DNA from: an uncultured Bacteroidales bacterium
GTDB lineage: Bacteria; Bacteroidota; Bacteroidia; Bacteroidales; WCHB1-69
Assembly: GCA_905235135.1 (NCBI GenBank)
Contig: CAJOKR010000020.1
Span: 62,001-126,000 of the forward strand
Direction of reading: 5' to 3'
Length of the DNA: 64,000 nucleotides
Under the pieces are notes generated by a model. The model had not been told where the DNA came from, did not search any database, and saw only the letters and a list, made by a program, of their open reading frames with translations. Shown in pieces: positions 1-9,832 of the stretch; position 1 is the stretch's first letter; every line of letters starts with the position of its first letter. A program made the position numbers and the translations under genes.

Positions 1-672
1 GCCGAGCTGTCGGAGGATCCTGATGACTCCATCAACCAAAGCTTGCACTACACGTTGAAAGACAAATTCATCCAGGGTGGCGCTGTGTGGATGACCCCCG
101 TGTTGATCTGCTTGATCCTGGGTCTTGCATTCGTCATCGAACGTATATTCTATCTCAACCTCTCCTCAGTGAATTCCAAGAAACTGCTGGATAAGATTGA
201 GAATACCCTCAACACCAAAGGCGTGGACGCTGCTAAGGAGCTCTGCCGCGATACCAAGGGCCCCCTCGCCGCTGTCTTCTATCAAGGCCTCGACCGCTAT
301 GACGAAGGTCTCGAGTCTGTTGAGAAATCCCTCACCTCCTACGGCGCCGTCCAAATGGCTAAGCTGGAGAACAACATGACTTGGATCAGCCTGTTCATCG
401 CCCTCGCCCCGTCTTTGGGATTCTTGGGAACGGTCATCGGTATGGTCCAGGCATTCGATGATATCGAGCGCGCAGGTGATATCTCCCCGACCATCGTCGC
501 CGGCGGTATGAAAGTGGCTCTGTTGACGACCGTCTTCGGTTTGATCACCGCCATGATCCTCCAAGTGTTCTACAACTACCTCCTCACCCGTATCGACGCC
601 ATCGTCAATGACATGGAAGATGCTACCATCTCCTTCATGGACATCCTGGTGAAGTACAAAAACAATAAATAA
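1..672 (+). CDS. MotA/TolQ/ExbB proton channel family protein (5' truncated by window edge)
   Basis: Reading frame is open to base 1; hydrophobic segments and the conserved 'LAPSLGFLGTVIGMVQAFDDI...GGMKVALLTTVFGL' ExbB/TolQ core; followed by two ExbD-like genes. Confidence 0.93.
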   Translation, partial: AELSEDPDDSINQSLHYTLKDKFIQGGAVWMTPVLICLILGLAFVIERIFYLNLSSVNSKKLLDKIENTLNTKGVDAAKELCRDTKGPLAAVFYQGLDRYDEGLESVEKSLTSYGAVQMAKLENNMTWISLFIALAPSLGFLGTVIGMVQAFDDIERAGDISPTIVAGGMKVALLTTVFGLITAMILQVFYNYLLTRIDAIVNDMEDATISFMDILVKYKNNK

Positions 673-723
673 GGAATACGTTCCAATATTACATATATAC
701 AATAATCTTTAATACGTTGTATA

Positions 724-1674
724 ATGAAGAATAGAATTATCACAATCGTCATATTTGCTGTCGCAATCCTGGCGTGTCTGGTGGCTATTGCTTTCTCTTT
801 CTTCTCCTTCGATGCGGATAATAAAGAGAACTATATCCAGGCTCAGGAGGTGAAAGCACAGGCACCTGAGATGGTGGCTGAGTTTGAGACAGCTACATTG
901 GAGACCCTCCCCTCCGTGATTGAGAAAAATCAGAAGGAAACCCAGGAACGTAGTGAAAACCTTAAGAAAGTCCAGATGGAGAAGGATATTCTCTACACCT
1001 ATCTTCAAGACCTGAAGAATCTGGATGAGAACAGCTTCGAAACCTATAAGGCCAATTTCCCCGAGCGCTCCGCCGCTCTGTTCGCCAAGAGCGAGAACAA
1101 GCAGAAATATGTGGACGGCTTCAACAAGGTGCAGACCTATAAGGATCTCGAAGGCTATGTCGAAGAGGTGAACAAGGATTACAGCGATCTGAAACAGCAA
1201 TATCTGGTGGAGCGTAACTATATCAAGGCTGCCAACGGCCTCATCGCTCGCGCTGATGGAATTAACAACACGGCCTCCGCCAGCAAGAAGGAAGCTGAGT
1301 TTGATAATTTCCAAAGTGACCTGAAGAGCTTCGATAAGAGCGCTAAGCTGCAGAACTTCTTCATCGTTCTGACTTACATCCTTCTCATCGGTGCCGCTGC
1401 CCTTATGCTGTTCTTCCTGCTGGCCAATATGGTTGCCAACTTCAAGACCTCCTACAAGATTCTCGTGGGTGTGGTTCTGCTGGTTCTGGCTTTCTTTATC
1501 GGTTACCTCGTGGGTACGCCCACCCTTAGCCCATCGGCTATCAAGGCAGGTATGACCGGTTCTGGCTATAAGATGGTGAACGCCGCATGCTTCACGGTCT
1601 ATGTATGTTTGTTCGGTGCAATCTTCGCAATCATTGCATCCATGATTATGAACGCTGTTAAAAACAGAAACTAA
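724..1674 (+). CDS. Hypothetical membrane protein inside the ExbB/ExbD cluster (N-terminal TM, coiled-coil middle, C-terminal TM segments)
   Basis: 316-aa ORF in tight order between ExbB and ExbD; hydrophobic segments at both ends. Confidence 0.85.
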   Translation: MKNRIITIVIFAVAILACLVAIAFSFFSFDADNKENYIQAQEVKAQAPEMVAEFETATLETLPSVIEKNQKETQERSENLKKVQMEKDILYTYLQDLKNLDENSFETYKANFPERSAALFAKSENKQKYVDGFNKVQTYKDLEGYVEEVNKDYSDLKQQYLVERNYIKAANGLIARADGINNTASASKKEAEFDNFQSDLKSFDKSAKLQNFFIVLTYILLIGAAALMLFFLLANMVANFKTSYKILVGVVLLVLAFFIGYLVGTPTLSPSAIKAGMTGSGYKMVNAACFTVYVCLFGAIFAIIASMIMNAVKNRN

Positions 1675-1675
1675 C

Positions 1676-2260
1676 ATGAGCAAAAGAAAAACACCCGGCT
1701 TGAATACAGGCGCAATGTCAGATATTTCGTTTCTGCTGTTGACCTTCTTCCTGCTGACCTCCTCCATTAACACGGAGCAGGGTATCCCGAGAAAGCTTCC
1801 GCCCCCAAAAAAGGAAGACGCTCAGGATTTGAAGGTGGATATCAACAAGAGAAACGTGCTGAACGTGCTGGTAAACTTCCGCGATGAAATCTCCGTGAAC
1901 GGCGATGAGATTATGATTACGGATTTGAAAGCCAGAGCTAAAGAGTTCTTCGCCAATCCGTCCAACGACCCCTCCCTGCCGGAAAAGGTGAGCAAACCTA
2001 TCGATGGAATCGGTGACTTCCAAGTTTCCAAAGGTGTGGTGTCACTGACTAACGACCAAGGCACGAGTTATAACATGTACGTGCAAGTGCAGAATGAGCT
2101 GCAACGTGCTGTCAATGAGCTCCGTGACGAAACAGCTCTGCTGTACTTTGGCAAGAAGTTCGATGGTCTTGACTCTGCAGCCCAACGTGCTGTCTCCGCC
2201 GCCATTCCGATGAGCATCTCTGAGGCTCCGCCTATCGACTACAGCAACAACGGCAAATAA
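1676..2260 (+). CDS. ExbD/TolR family biopolymer transport protein
   Basis: 'TPGLNTGAMSDISFLLLTFFLLTSSI' N-terminal TM typical of ExbD/TolR. Confidence 0.92.
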   Translation: MSKRKTPGLNTGAMSDISFLLLTFFLLTSSINTEQGIPRKLPPPKKEDAQDLKVDINKRNVLNVLVNFRDEISVNGDEIMITDLKARAKEFFANPSNDPSLPEKVSKPIDGIGDFQVSKGVVSLTNDQGTSYNMYVQVQNELQRAVNELRDETALLYFGKKFDGLDSAAQRAVSAAIPMSISEAPPIDYSNNGK

Positions 2261-2278
2261 CCTTTAAAACGCGAGATT

Positions 2279-2767
2279 ATGTCAAGATTCAGAAAAGAAG
2301 GAAAAAAAGAGACCCCGGAACTCAACATGGGTTCCATGTCCGACATCATCTTCATGTTCCTGTTCTTCTTCATGGTGATCACCACCATGCGTGAGGCGTC
2401 CCTGAAGGTTCATTTCCAGCCGCCGCAAGCTACAGAAATCCAGAAACTGGAGAAAAAGTCACTGGTGGCCAACATCTACATCGGCGCGCCTATCGCCAAG
2501 AATGAGAACACCCTGCCCCCCGGCGAAGTCTCCGTCCAGCTCAATGACCAGACCATCAAGGCTGAGGATTTGAAGAGAGACGTCCGTGACTTCATCGGTA
2601 CTGAGAAAGAGTCCCGCGATGCACAAGACAGAGACCGTCTGACCTTCTCCTTGAAGGTGGACAAGGATGTGCAAATGCGCTATGTGAACACCATCAAACA
2701 AGAGCTGCGTGCCAATAATGCGTTGAAAATCAACTACGCAGCCGGTAAGAAGGTAGAGAAAAACTAA
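2279..2767 (+). CDS. ExbD/TolR family biopolymer transport protein (second copy)
   Basis: 'TPELNMGSMSDIIFMFLFFFMVITTM' N-terminal TM; adjacent to the first ExbD. Confidence 0.92.
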   Translation: MSRFRKEGKKETPELNMGSMSDIIFMFLFFFMVITTMREASLKVHFQPPQATEIQKLEKKSLVANIYIGAPIAKNENTLPPGEVSVQLNDQTIKAEDLKRDVRDFIGTEKESRDAQDRDRLTFSLKVDKDVQMRYVNTIKQELRANNALKINYAAGKKVEKN

Positions 2768-2782
2768 TAGTTAAACCTTAAT

Positions 2783-2814
2783 ATTCAGGGCGATGCATAG
2801 CCATTGCCCTGAAT
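2783..2814 (+). terminator. Stem-loop terminator-like structure after the ExbB/ExbD cluster
   Basis: ATTCAGGGC...GCCCTGAAT inverted repeat directly after exbD. Confidence 0.6.
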
Positions 2815-2855
2815 TTGTATTTAAAATTCATTATACAAATCAAAAATCAATAATT

Positions 2856-4845
2856 ATGAAAAAATTTTTACTTGCTGTTTCCGCGCTTTTCTTAGTCAGC
2901 GCAGTTTTTGCACAGAACATGGTCAGAGTCTCTGACGCCAAGAATGTGCCGATGGTGAAGAAGACCATCACGGGTCGCGAGACCAATGTTCCTGAGAATG
3001 TTACCCCGATGATGCGCACCACGAGCCGCAGCTATATCGGTACGACGTTCTATGATCTCCAAACCAATGGTTCCATGGCTCCGAAAATGTATGCTCACAA
3101 CGATGGTACTATTTCCGCCGTTTGGACCACCAATGCCACCACCTCTGCCTCCCGTGGTACTGGCTACAACTATTTCAACGGCACGAACTGGGTCAATGAT
3201 GCTTCCAGCACGGATCGCATTGAGACTGCTCGTTCTGGTTGGGGTACGATGACTTGCGTGGGCAATGCCGAGATCGTGGCTTCCCACAATGGTACTACCG
3301 CTCTTCTTATCAACATTTGCCCGCAGAAAGGTACCAACAACTGGACTCAGACCACTCTTCAAGGTCCTGCCGTTAGCAATGGTTCCAGCACCAGCACCTG
3401 CCTCTTGTGGCCCCAGATTGCCTCTTCCGGCAACATTGTCCACTTGATTGCTTGTACTGAGTCTGACGCTGGTTACCTCTATCAGGGTATCCAGACCTGC
3501 TTGGTCTATTATCGCGGTACTTTCGACCAACACCATTTCTTGGGAGAATCCTCGCGTTGTGGGTAATGTGACGGCTTCCGAGATTTCCACTTTCAGCGGT
3601 GACGCTTACGCTATCGCTGCTAAGAACAACACGGTGGCCATCTTCGCTGCCAACACCTCGCACGAGGCCTTCCTTTGGAAATCTACCGATAACGGTGTGA
3701 ATTTCACCAAGACCACGGTTGCTGCCCACCCCTATCCCGGCTACAATGAGTCCACTACGTTGGTGACCGACACTCCCTACGTGGCTGACGGTGCCTGCGC
3801 TGTTGCTTTGGATGACCAAGGCATGGCTCACGTTGCTTTCGGTCTTACCCGTTTGTTGAACGATGATCTTACGGATGGTACCTACAGCTATTTCCCCGGT
3901 GTCTGCGGTCTCGTTTATTGGAACGAGAGCATGGCTCCTATCTTGAATGTCGGTCGCAATACCCTGGATCCCGATTCCTTGGCCGCTAATGGTTATCAAG
4001 TGTTCTTCCGCAACGACCTTTCCTGCGATGGCAATGCTTATTTCGCCAGCAATGCTGAAATGCCGAGCTATGGCGTGTCTGGTGTTTCTGTTCCTCAAAT
4101 CGTGGCTCAAGGTGGCAACGTTTACATGATTTTCACCCAACTTTTGGACTTCCCGTTCCTTGATACTGAACAAGGTGCTTATTTCCGTGGTATTTTCGGA
4201 ACGAAATCCACCGACAATGGTACCACTTGGAATGGTGCCACCAGCTGGCTCTCCTACAACAACGAGTGCTTCCACATGAGTGATTGGGCTTGGACGGCTC
4301 TTCAGGCTGAAGATACCTTCAAGATTGCCGACATGCTTGACTATGTGGAAGTTGAAAGTGAGAACATGTTCCCGGCCGTTGCTCCTCAAATTGTTAACGG
4401 CAAGCTCAATATGACATGGCAGATGGACTACTTTGCTGGTTCTGAAATTAAGGAAGACAACGTTGGCATGTGCCAGAGAGAGTCTCTCATCTTCTTTTTC
4501 CAAATGGATGCTAATGAAATCGGTATCTTCAACAACACCGAAGAAGTTTGTCAAGGTCTTTGGCAAGATCACACTGGCATTACCAACCAGGTTATCAGCG
4601 GTATGAAGATGTACCCGAACCCGGCTTCCGAGTCTGTGAACATCGCTTTCTCTTCTGAAGAGAGCGCCGACGCTGTGCTCAGCGTGATGAACCTCATGGG
4701 CCAGACTGTTTACAGCATGGATGTGAATGTGAACGAAGGCAACAACATGGTGACCCTCTCCGTCAACCAACTCCCCGCCGGTGTTTACATGGTGAACCTC
4801 AAATCCAACAAGGGTACCACCACCCAGAAGTTGATTGTGAGATAA
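2856..4845 (+). CDS. Secreted protein with T9SS type A C-terminal sorting domain, interrupted by an apparent single-base frameshift near 3526-3535
   Basis: Signal peptide MKKFLLAVSALFLVSAVFAQ in ORF 2793-3566; sequence continues in the +1 frame (ORF 3448-4845), ending 'GMKMYPNPASESVNIAF...NLMGQTVYSM...GVYMVNLKSNKGTTTQKLIVR'. Confidence 0.85.
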
Positions 4846-4867
4846 TTTTGAATTTGATACTTCAGAA

Positions 4868-4897
4868 AAGGCAGGCCGAAGAGCGCCTGCCTTTTTT
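4868..4897 (+). terminator. Rho-independent terminator
   Basis: AAAAGGCAGGCcgaagagcGCCTGCCTTTTTT. Confidence 0.85.
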
Positions 4898-4917
4898 CTG
4901 TATAAAGCTTTTTTGTT

Positions 4918-5793
4918 ATGATTAAATCCATGACCGGCTTCGGTCGGACGGTGCTGGAGACCGACGGCAAGTGCATTACCGTGGAAATTCGCACCCTGAA
5001 CAGCAAGCAGTTAGACCTGAATACGCGCATTCCGCTGCTGTTCAAAAATTACGAAAACGACATCCGTTCCATCCTCTCCAAGGAGTTGGAACGTGCCAAG
5101 GCGGATTTCACTATCACGGTTGAAAACCGTTCCGTGAGCAATTCCGTGGCCATCAATACGGACTTGGCAATGTCTTATTATCAGACACTTACGGAGCTGT
5201 CCAAAAAGATGGGCAACCCCGTGGAGAGCGACATTTTCCTGCATGTGCTTCGGATGCCCGACGTGGTTTCCACCCCGCAGGAGGAGGTCAGCGACGAACT
5301 TTGGGAGAAGCTGCGGTCAGCCATCCTTGATGCCTGCCGACAGCTGAACGAGTTCCGCATTTCGGAAGGCAAAGTGCTGGAGAAGGATTTCGTAAAGCGT
5401 ATCACGATGATCCGCGACATGATTGACGAAGTGACCCCATTTGAGGAGCAGCGTATCGTCAAGATTCGTGAGAAATTCGAAACTTCGCTGAAGGAACTGG
5501 CCCCCAAGGTGCAGTACGACCCGAATCGCCTCGAACAGGAGATTTTCTTCTATCTGGAGAAATTGGACGTGACCGAAGAAAAAGTCCGTCTGCGCAAACA
5601 TTGCGACTACTTCATCGAAACCCTTAACGACAGCCAGTCCAACGGCAAAAAACTCGGTTTCATCGTGCAGGAATGCGGCCGCGAAATCAACACCCTCGGC
5701 TCCAAAAGCAACGATTTCGACATCCAGCAGATTGTGGTGCGGATGAAGGACGAGTTGGAGAAATTGAAGGAGCAGCTGGCGAACGTGTTGTAA
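4918..5793 (+). CDS. YicC/YloC family endoribonuclease
   Basis: N-terminus MIKSMTGFGR; C-terminus 'FIVQECGREINTLGSKSNDFDIQQIVVRMKDELEKLKEQLANV' typical of YicC. Confidence 0.93.
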   Translation: MIKSMTGFGRTVLETDGKCITVEIRTLNSKQLDLNTRIPLLFKNYENDIRSILSKELERAKADFTITVENRSVSNSVAINTDLAMSYYQTLTELSKKMGNPVESDIFLHVLRMPDVVSTPQEEVSDELWEKLRSAILDACRQLNEFRISEGKVLEKDFVKRITMIRDMIDEVTPFEEQRIVKIREKFETSLKELAPKVQYDPNRLEQEIFFYLEKLDVTEEKVRLRKHCDYFIETLNDSQSNGKKLGFIVQECGREINTLGSKSNDFDIQQIVVRMKDELEKLKEQLANVL

Positions 5794-5840
5794 AAGGTTT
5801 AAGGTTTAGGGTTTAAGGTTTAAGGTTTAAGGTTTAAGGG
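5794..5840 (+). repeat. Heptamer tandem array (GGTTTAA)n directly after the yicC stop codon
   Basis: ggtttaa/ggtttag units, 7-bp period, read directly. Confidence 0.9.
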
Positions 5841-5902
5841 GTTGTAGGGTTTCGGAATGAATGATATTACATTGTTCATTGTACATTGTAAATTGAATTA
5901 AA

Positions 5903-7207
5903 ATGGGAAACATATTATCATTAATCGGTCGGCCGAATGTGGGAAAATCGACGTTCTTCAACCGCCTGATTCAGGCGCGGGAGGCCATTGTGGATGCTAC
6001 GGCTGGCGTGACGAGAGACCGGCATTACGGCAAGTCCGACTGGAACGGCTACGATTTTTCGGTGATCGACACCGGCGGCTATGTGGTGGGCTCGGATGAC
6101 ATTTTCGAGTCGGAAATCCGTAAGCAGGCGGCGTTGGCTATCGAAGAGTCCGATGTCATCGTGTTCATGGTCGATGGCCGTGAAGGGCTGACCCCTTTGG
6201 ATGAGGAGATTGCCGACATCTTGCGTAAATCGAAAAAGCCGTACTATCTGGCGGTGAACAAGATCGATAGCCCGAGCAATTACTTCGATTACACGGAGTT
6301 TTACGCGTTAGGTATTGGCGAAATCTATCCCATTTCGGCGGTTTCCGGCAGCGGCACGGGCGAGCTTTTGGATGAGGTGGTGAAACATTTCTCTAAAGAC
6401 AAAGACGACCTGCCTGACGACCTGCCGCGTATCGCTATCGTGGGTAAGCCAAATGTGGGTAAGTCTTCGATTATCAACGCTTTCCTTGGTGAAGACCGCC
6501 ATATCGTGACCCCATTAGCAGGTACAACTCGCGACACGATCTTCACCCGCTACAAGAGCTTCGGTTTTGACTTCTACCTTATCGACACCGCTGGATTGCG
6601 CAAAAAGAGCAAGGTGGAGGAGAGTTTGGAGTTCTACTCCGTGATGCGGGCCGTGCGTTCCATTGAGAATTCCGATGTCTGCATCGTGATGGCGGATGCC
6701 TCGCAAGGCTTTGATTCCCAAGATCTCAATATTTTTGGGTTATGCGCCCGGAACCACAAGGGCATTGTGTTAGTGATGAACAAGTGGGATTTGGTGGAGA
6801 AAGACACTCATACCCACAAGAATTTCGAGGATGCGTTGAAAAAACGGATTGCGCCCTTCACCGATGTGCCGATCATTTTCACTTCCGTGACCGAGAAACA
6901 GCGCATTTACAAGGTGCTGGAGACGGCCATTCAGGTGTATCAGAACCGTCAGCGCCGGATTTCCACGTCGGAGCTGAACAATACGCTGCTGCCGATTATT
7001 GAGGAGACGCCCCCTCCGATGAACAAGGACAAGGTCATCCGGATCAAGTATATCACGCAACTGCCGGTTGCTTACCCGACGTTTGCGTTTTTTGCCAACC
7101 TGCCGCAGTATGTGGTCGATTCCTACAAACGCTTCTTGGAGAACCAGATCCGCAAGAACTGGGATTTCTCCGGCGTACCCATCGAGATATATTTTAGGAA
7201 GAAGTAA
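5903..7207 (+). CDS. der: Ribosome biogenesis GTPase Der (EngA), two tandem GTPase domains
   Basis: Two G1 motifs ([24 protein letters not shown]), DTGG/DTAG, NKID/NKWD; KH-like C-terminus. Confidence 0.97.
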   Translation: MGNILSLIGRPNVGKSTFFNRLIQAREAIVDATAGVTRDRHYGKSDWNGYDFSVIDTGGYVVGSDDIFESEIRKQAALAIEESDVIVFMVDGREGLTPLDEEIADILRKSKKPYYLAVNKIDSPSNYFDYTEFYALGIGEIYPISAVSGSGTGELLDEVVKHFSKDKDDLPDDLPRIAIVGKPNVGKSSIINAFLGEDRHIVTPLAGTTRDTIFTRYKSFGFDFYLIDTAGLRKKSKVEESLEFYSVMRAVRSIENSDVCIVMADASQGFDSQDLNIFGLCARNHKGIVLVMNKWDLVEKDTHTHKNFEDALKKRIAPFTDVPIIFTSVTEKQRIYKVLETAIQVYQNRQRRISTSELNNTLLPIIEETPPPMNKDKVIRIKYITQLPVAYPTFAFFANLPQYVVDSYKRFLENQIRKNWDFSGVPIEIYFRKK

Positions 7208-7284
7208 GTTTAAATCCCAAAGTCTTAAGTCTCAAGTCTTAAGTCTTGATCCTTAAATCTCAAGTGTTAAGTCTTAAGTCAAAG
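7208..7284 (+). repeat. Heptamer tandem array (AAGTCTT)n directly after the der stop codon
   Basis: aagtctt/aagtctc units with 7-bp spacing. Confidence 0.85.
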
Positions 7285-7296
7285 TCATAGAGGTAA

Positions 7297-8604
7297 ATGA
7301 AGAAACTTTTCATAGAAACATACGGTTGTCAGATGAACTTTGCGGACAGCGAGGTGGTGGCTTCCATTTTGAAAGATGACTACACGCTGACCAAAGAGAT
7401 TCAGGAGGCCGATTTAATCCTCATAAACACCTGTTCCATCCGCGATAAGGCCGAACAACGTATCCACAAGCGTTTGCGCGAATTAGAGGCTTATAAGCGC
7501 AAAAAACGGACGATGCAGGTCGGGCTGCTGGGCTGTATGGCGGAAAGGATGAAGGAGGAACTGCTGCAGACGGAGCCGGTGCTGGATTTCATTGCCGGCC
7601 CGGATGCCTATCGCACGCTGCCGCAGCTCATCGAAGAATCGCAACACGGACATACCTCGTTCAACGTATTGCTCTCAAAAGAAGAGACTTACGACAACAT
7701 CATGCCGGTGCGCTACGATGCCAACGGCGTCTCAGCGTATGTTTCCATCATGCGCGGATGCGACAATTTCTGCTCCTACTGCGTGGTGCCCTACACCCGC
7801 GGTCGCGAGCGCAGTCGCAGCCCGAAAACCATCCTCAGCGAGATTGAGGATCTGTTGAAGGATAACTACAAGGAAGTCACGCTGTTGGGACAGAACGTGA
7901 ACTCCTACTACTGGAAAGAGGGAGATGAAGAGGTCTCTTTCGCCAAATTGATGGCGATGGTGGCCGAAATGTCGCCGGAACTGCGCGTGCGGTTCGCCAC
8001 TTCGCACCCCAAGGACCTTTCCGACGAGCTGATTGAGACCATTGCCCGTTACGATAACATCTGCAAATGTATCCATCTGCCGGTGCAGTCGGGCAGCGAT
8101 GAGATGCTCAAAAAGATGCGCCGTGTCTATACCCGTGAGAGCTACTTAGAGCGGGTGCGGAAAATCAAGGAGATGCTGCCGGATTGCGCCATCACCACCG
8201 ACATCATCGTTGGATTCTGTGGCGAAACCCTTGAGAACCATCAAGATACGCTGTCGATTATGCGCGAGGTCGGATATGAGTATGCCTACATGTTCAAGTA
8301 CTCCGAACGCGGTGGCACGTTAGCCTCCAAGCAGTATCCCGATGACATCCCCGATGAGGAGAAAACCCGCCGTTTGGAGGAGGTTATCGCGCTGCAGGGC
8401 GAACTTTCGATGGCCAGCAACCTCCGCGATGTGGGCAAAACCTTCCGCGTGTTGGTCGAAGGCACCTCCAAGCGCTCCGCCGACCAGCTTTTCGGCCGCA
8501 ACAGCCAAAACAAGGTGATTATTTTCCCGCGCGGAAACCACCAAATTGGCGATTATGTGGATGTCATGGTGACGGAATGCACACCAGCAACGCTGTTGAG
8601 TTAG
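7297..8604 (+). CDS. miaB: tRNA-2-methylthio-N6-dimethylallyladenosine synthase MiaB
   Basis: ETYGCQMNFADSE, radical-SAM CxxxCxxC 'RGCDNFCSYCVVPYTRGRERSR', TRAM-like C-terminus. Confidence 0.97.
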   Translation: MKKLFIETYGCQMNFADSEVVASILKDDYTLTKEIQEADLILINTCSIRDKAEQRIHKRLRELEAYKRKKRTMQVGLLGCMAERMKEELLQTEPVLDFIAGPDAYRTLPQLIEESQHGHTSFNVLLSKEETYDNIMPVRYDANGVSAYVSIMRGCDNFCSYCVVPYTRGRERSRSPKTILSEIEDLLKDNYKEVTLLGQNVNSYYWKEGDEEVSFAKLMAMVAEMSPELRVRFATSHPKDLSDELIETIARYDNICKCIHLPVQSGSDEMLKKMRRVYTRESYLERVRKIKEMLPDCAITTDIIVGFCGETLENHQDTLSIMREVGYEYAYMFKYSERGGTLASKQYPDDIPDEEKTRRLEEVIALQGELSMASNLRDVGKTFRVLVEGTSKRSADQLFGRNSQNKVIIFPRGNHQIGDYVDVMVTECTPATLLS

Positions 8605-8712
8605 TTTAGGGTTTAAGGTTTAAGGTTTAAGGTTTAAGGTTTAAGGTTTAAGGTTTAAGGTTTAGGGTTTAAGGTTTAAGGTTTAAGGTTTAGGGTTTAG
8701 GGTTTAGAGTTA
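8602..8712 (+). repeat. Heptamer tandem array (GGTTTAA/GGTTTAG)n overlapping the miaB stop region
   Basis: About 14 heptamer units counted by eye; begins tag-tttaggg-tttaagg. Confidence 0.92.
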
Positions 8713-8727
8713 ATGGCCAAAAGCTAA

Positions 8728-9765
8728 ATGAACGATATTCGAAATATAACATTTGACCAGTTGGTGTCGTTTTTGCGCGAAAATGGCGAAAAGCCGTTTC
8801 GGGCGAAGCAGATTTGGACGTGGTTATGGAAGCGGGGTGCGGGCTCGTTTGACGAGATGACCGACCTCTCCGTGGCGCTGCGGACGAAATTGCAGGAGCA
8901 TTTCACGTTTCACCGGGCGGAAATTGCCGAAGAGGTGCATAGTACCGACAAATCAGCCAAGTTTTTGTTAGAGTTCCACGATGGGAAGATGGTCGAAGGT
9001 GTGCTCATTCCGAGCAAGGATCGCGTTACGGCATGTCTTTCCACTCAAATCGGGTGTCCGCTGCATTGCGCGTTTTGCGCCACCGGCACCATGGGCTTTA
9101 TCCGCAACCTGCACTACAGCGAGGTCATTGACGAATACGTATTGCTCAACAATCGGGCGCAAGAGATTTACAACCAGCATATTACCAACATCGTCTTCAT
9201 GGGCATGGGCGAACCCTTGCTCAACTTCGACAACATGATGACCGCCATCGACATCCTCACCGGCAAGGACTATTTCGGGTTGTCGCCCACGCGAATCACC
9301 CTTTCCACAGCGGGCATCATCAAGGGGATCAAGGCATTGGCGGACAGAGGTTTCCGTTGCGGTTTGGCCATTTCACTGCATAGTGCTGACCCGACCGTCC
9401 GTGGGCAGATTATGCCGGTGACCGAAGGCAATCCGCTGCACGATTTGCAGGCCGCGTTGGTCTATTACCACCAGAAGACCGGCGAGCGCATCACCATCGA
9501 ATATCTGCTGTTATCCAAGGTCAACGATTCGGAAAAGGCGGCTGAGCAGTTGGCCCGTTTCTGCCGACCTTTCCCCGTGAAAATCAACATTATAGAGTAC
9601 AATTCCACCCCCGACTCGCTGTTCCACAAATCCGATCCAGTGCGCAAGCAAGGCTTCATCTCCGTGCTGGAACGTTGCAACATGGTCGTGAACATCCGCC
9701 AGAGCAAAGGGCAGGATATTGCTGCGGCGTGCGGGCAGTTGGTACGGAAAATGGTTAACGGTTAG
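8728..9765 (+). CDS. rlmN: 23S rRNA/tRNA adenine-2 methyltransferase RlmN
   Basis: 'CLSTQIGCPLHCAFCATGTMGFIRNL', 'GMGEPLLNFDNM', 'VRQSKGQDIAAACGQL'. Confidence 0.97.
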   Translation: MNDIRNITFDQLVSFLRENGEKPFRAKQIWTWLWKRGAGSFDEMTDLSVALRTKLQEHFTFHRAEIAEEVHSTDKSAKFLLEFHDGKMVEGVLIPSKDRVTACLSTQIGCPLHCAFCATGTMGFIRNLHYSEVIDEYVLLNNRAQEIYNQHITNIVFMGMGEPLLNFDNMMTAIDILTGKDYFGLSPTRITLSTAGIIKGIKALADRGFRCGLAISLHSADPTVRGQIMPVTEGNPLHDLQAALVYYHQKTGERITIEYLLLSKVNDSEKAAEQLARFCRPFPVKINIIEYNSTPDSLFHKSDPVRKQGFISVLERCNMVVNIRQSKGQDIAAACGQLVRKMVNG

Positions 9766-9782
9766 GCGGTTACACGATTAGT

Positions 9783-9830
9783 GTGTAGAGACGCAAAATT
9801 TTGCAGAGCCGTCATAATATGGCGTCTCTA
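9783..9830. repeat. GTAGAGACGC palindromic repeat (copy 1)
   Basis: tgtagagacgcaaaattttgcagagccgtcataatatggcgtctctacg. Confidence 0.8.
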
Positions 9831-9832
9831 CG

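Noticed and set aside
709-1773. 354-aa minus-strand ORF
   Set aside because: Antisense to the conserved-position gene in the ExbB/ExbD cluster.
3515-3545. Programmed ribosomal frameshift
   Set aside because: No clear slippery heptamer or downstream structure seen; several similar unrelated indels in the window favour mutation or assembly error.
3373-4770. 465-aa minus-strand ORF antisense to the T9SS cargo gene
   Set aside because: Mirror ORF from codon bias; the sense strand has signal peptide and sorting domain.
8605-8712. TTTAGGG-like telomere repeat indicating a linear replicon end
   Set aside because: Arrays are internal, short, degenerate and present between many genes.
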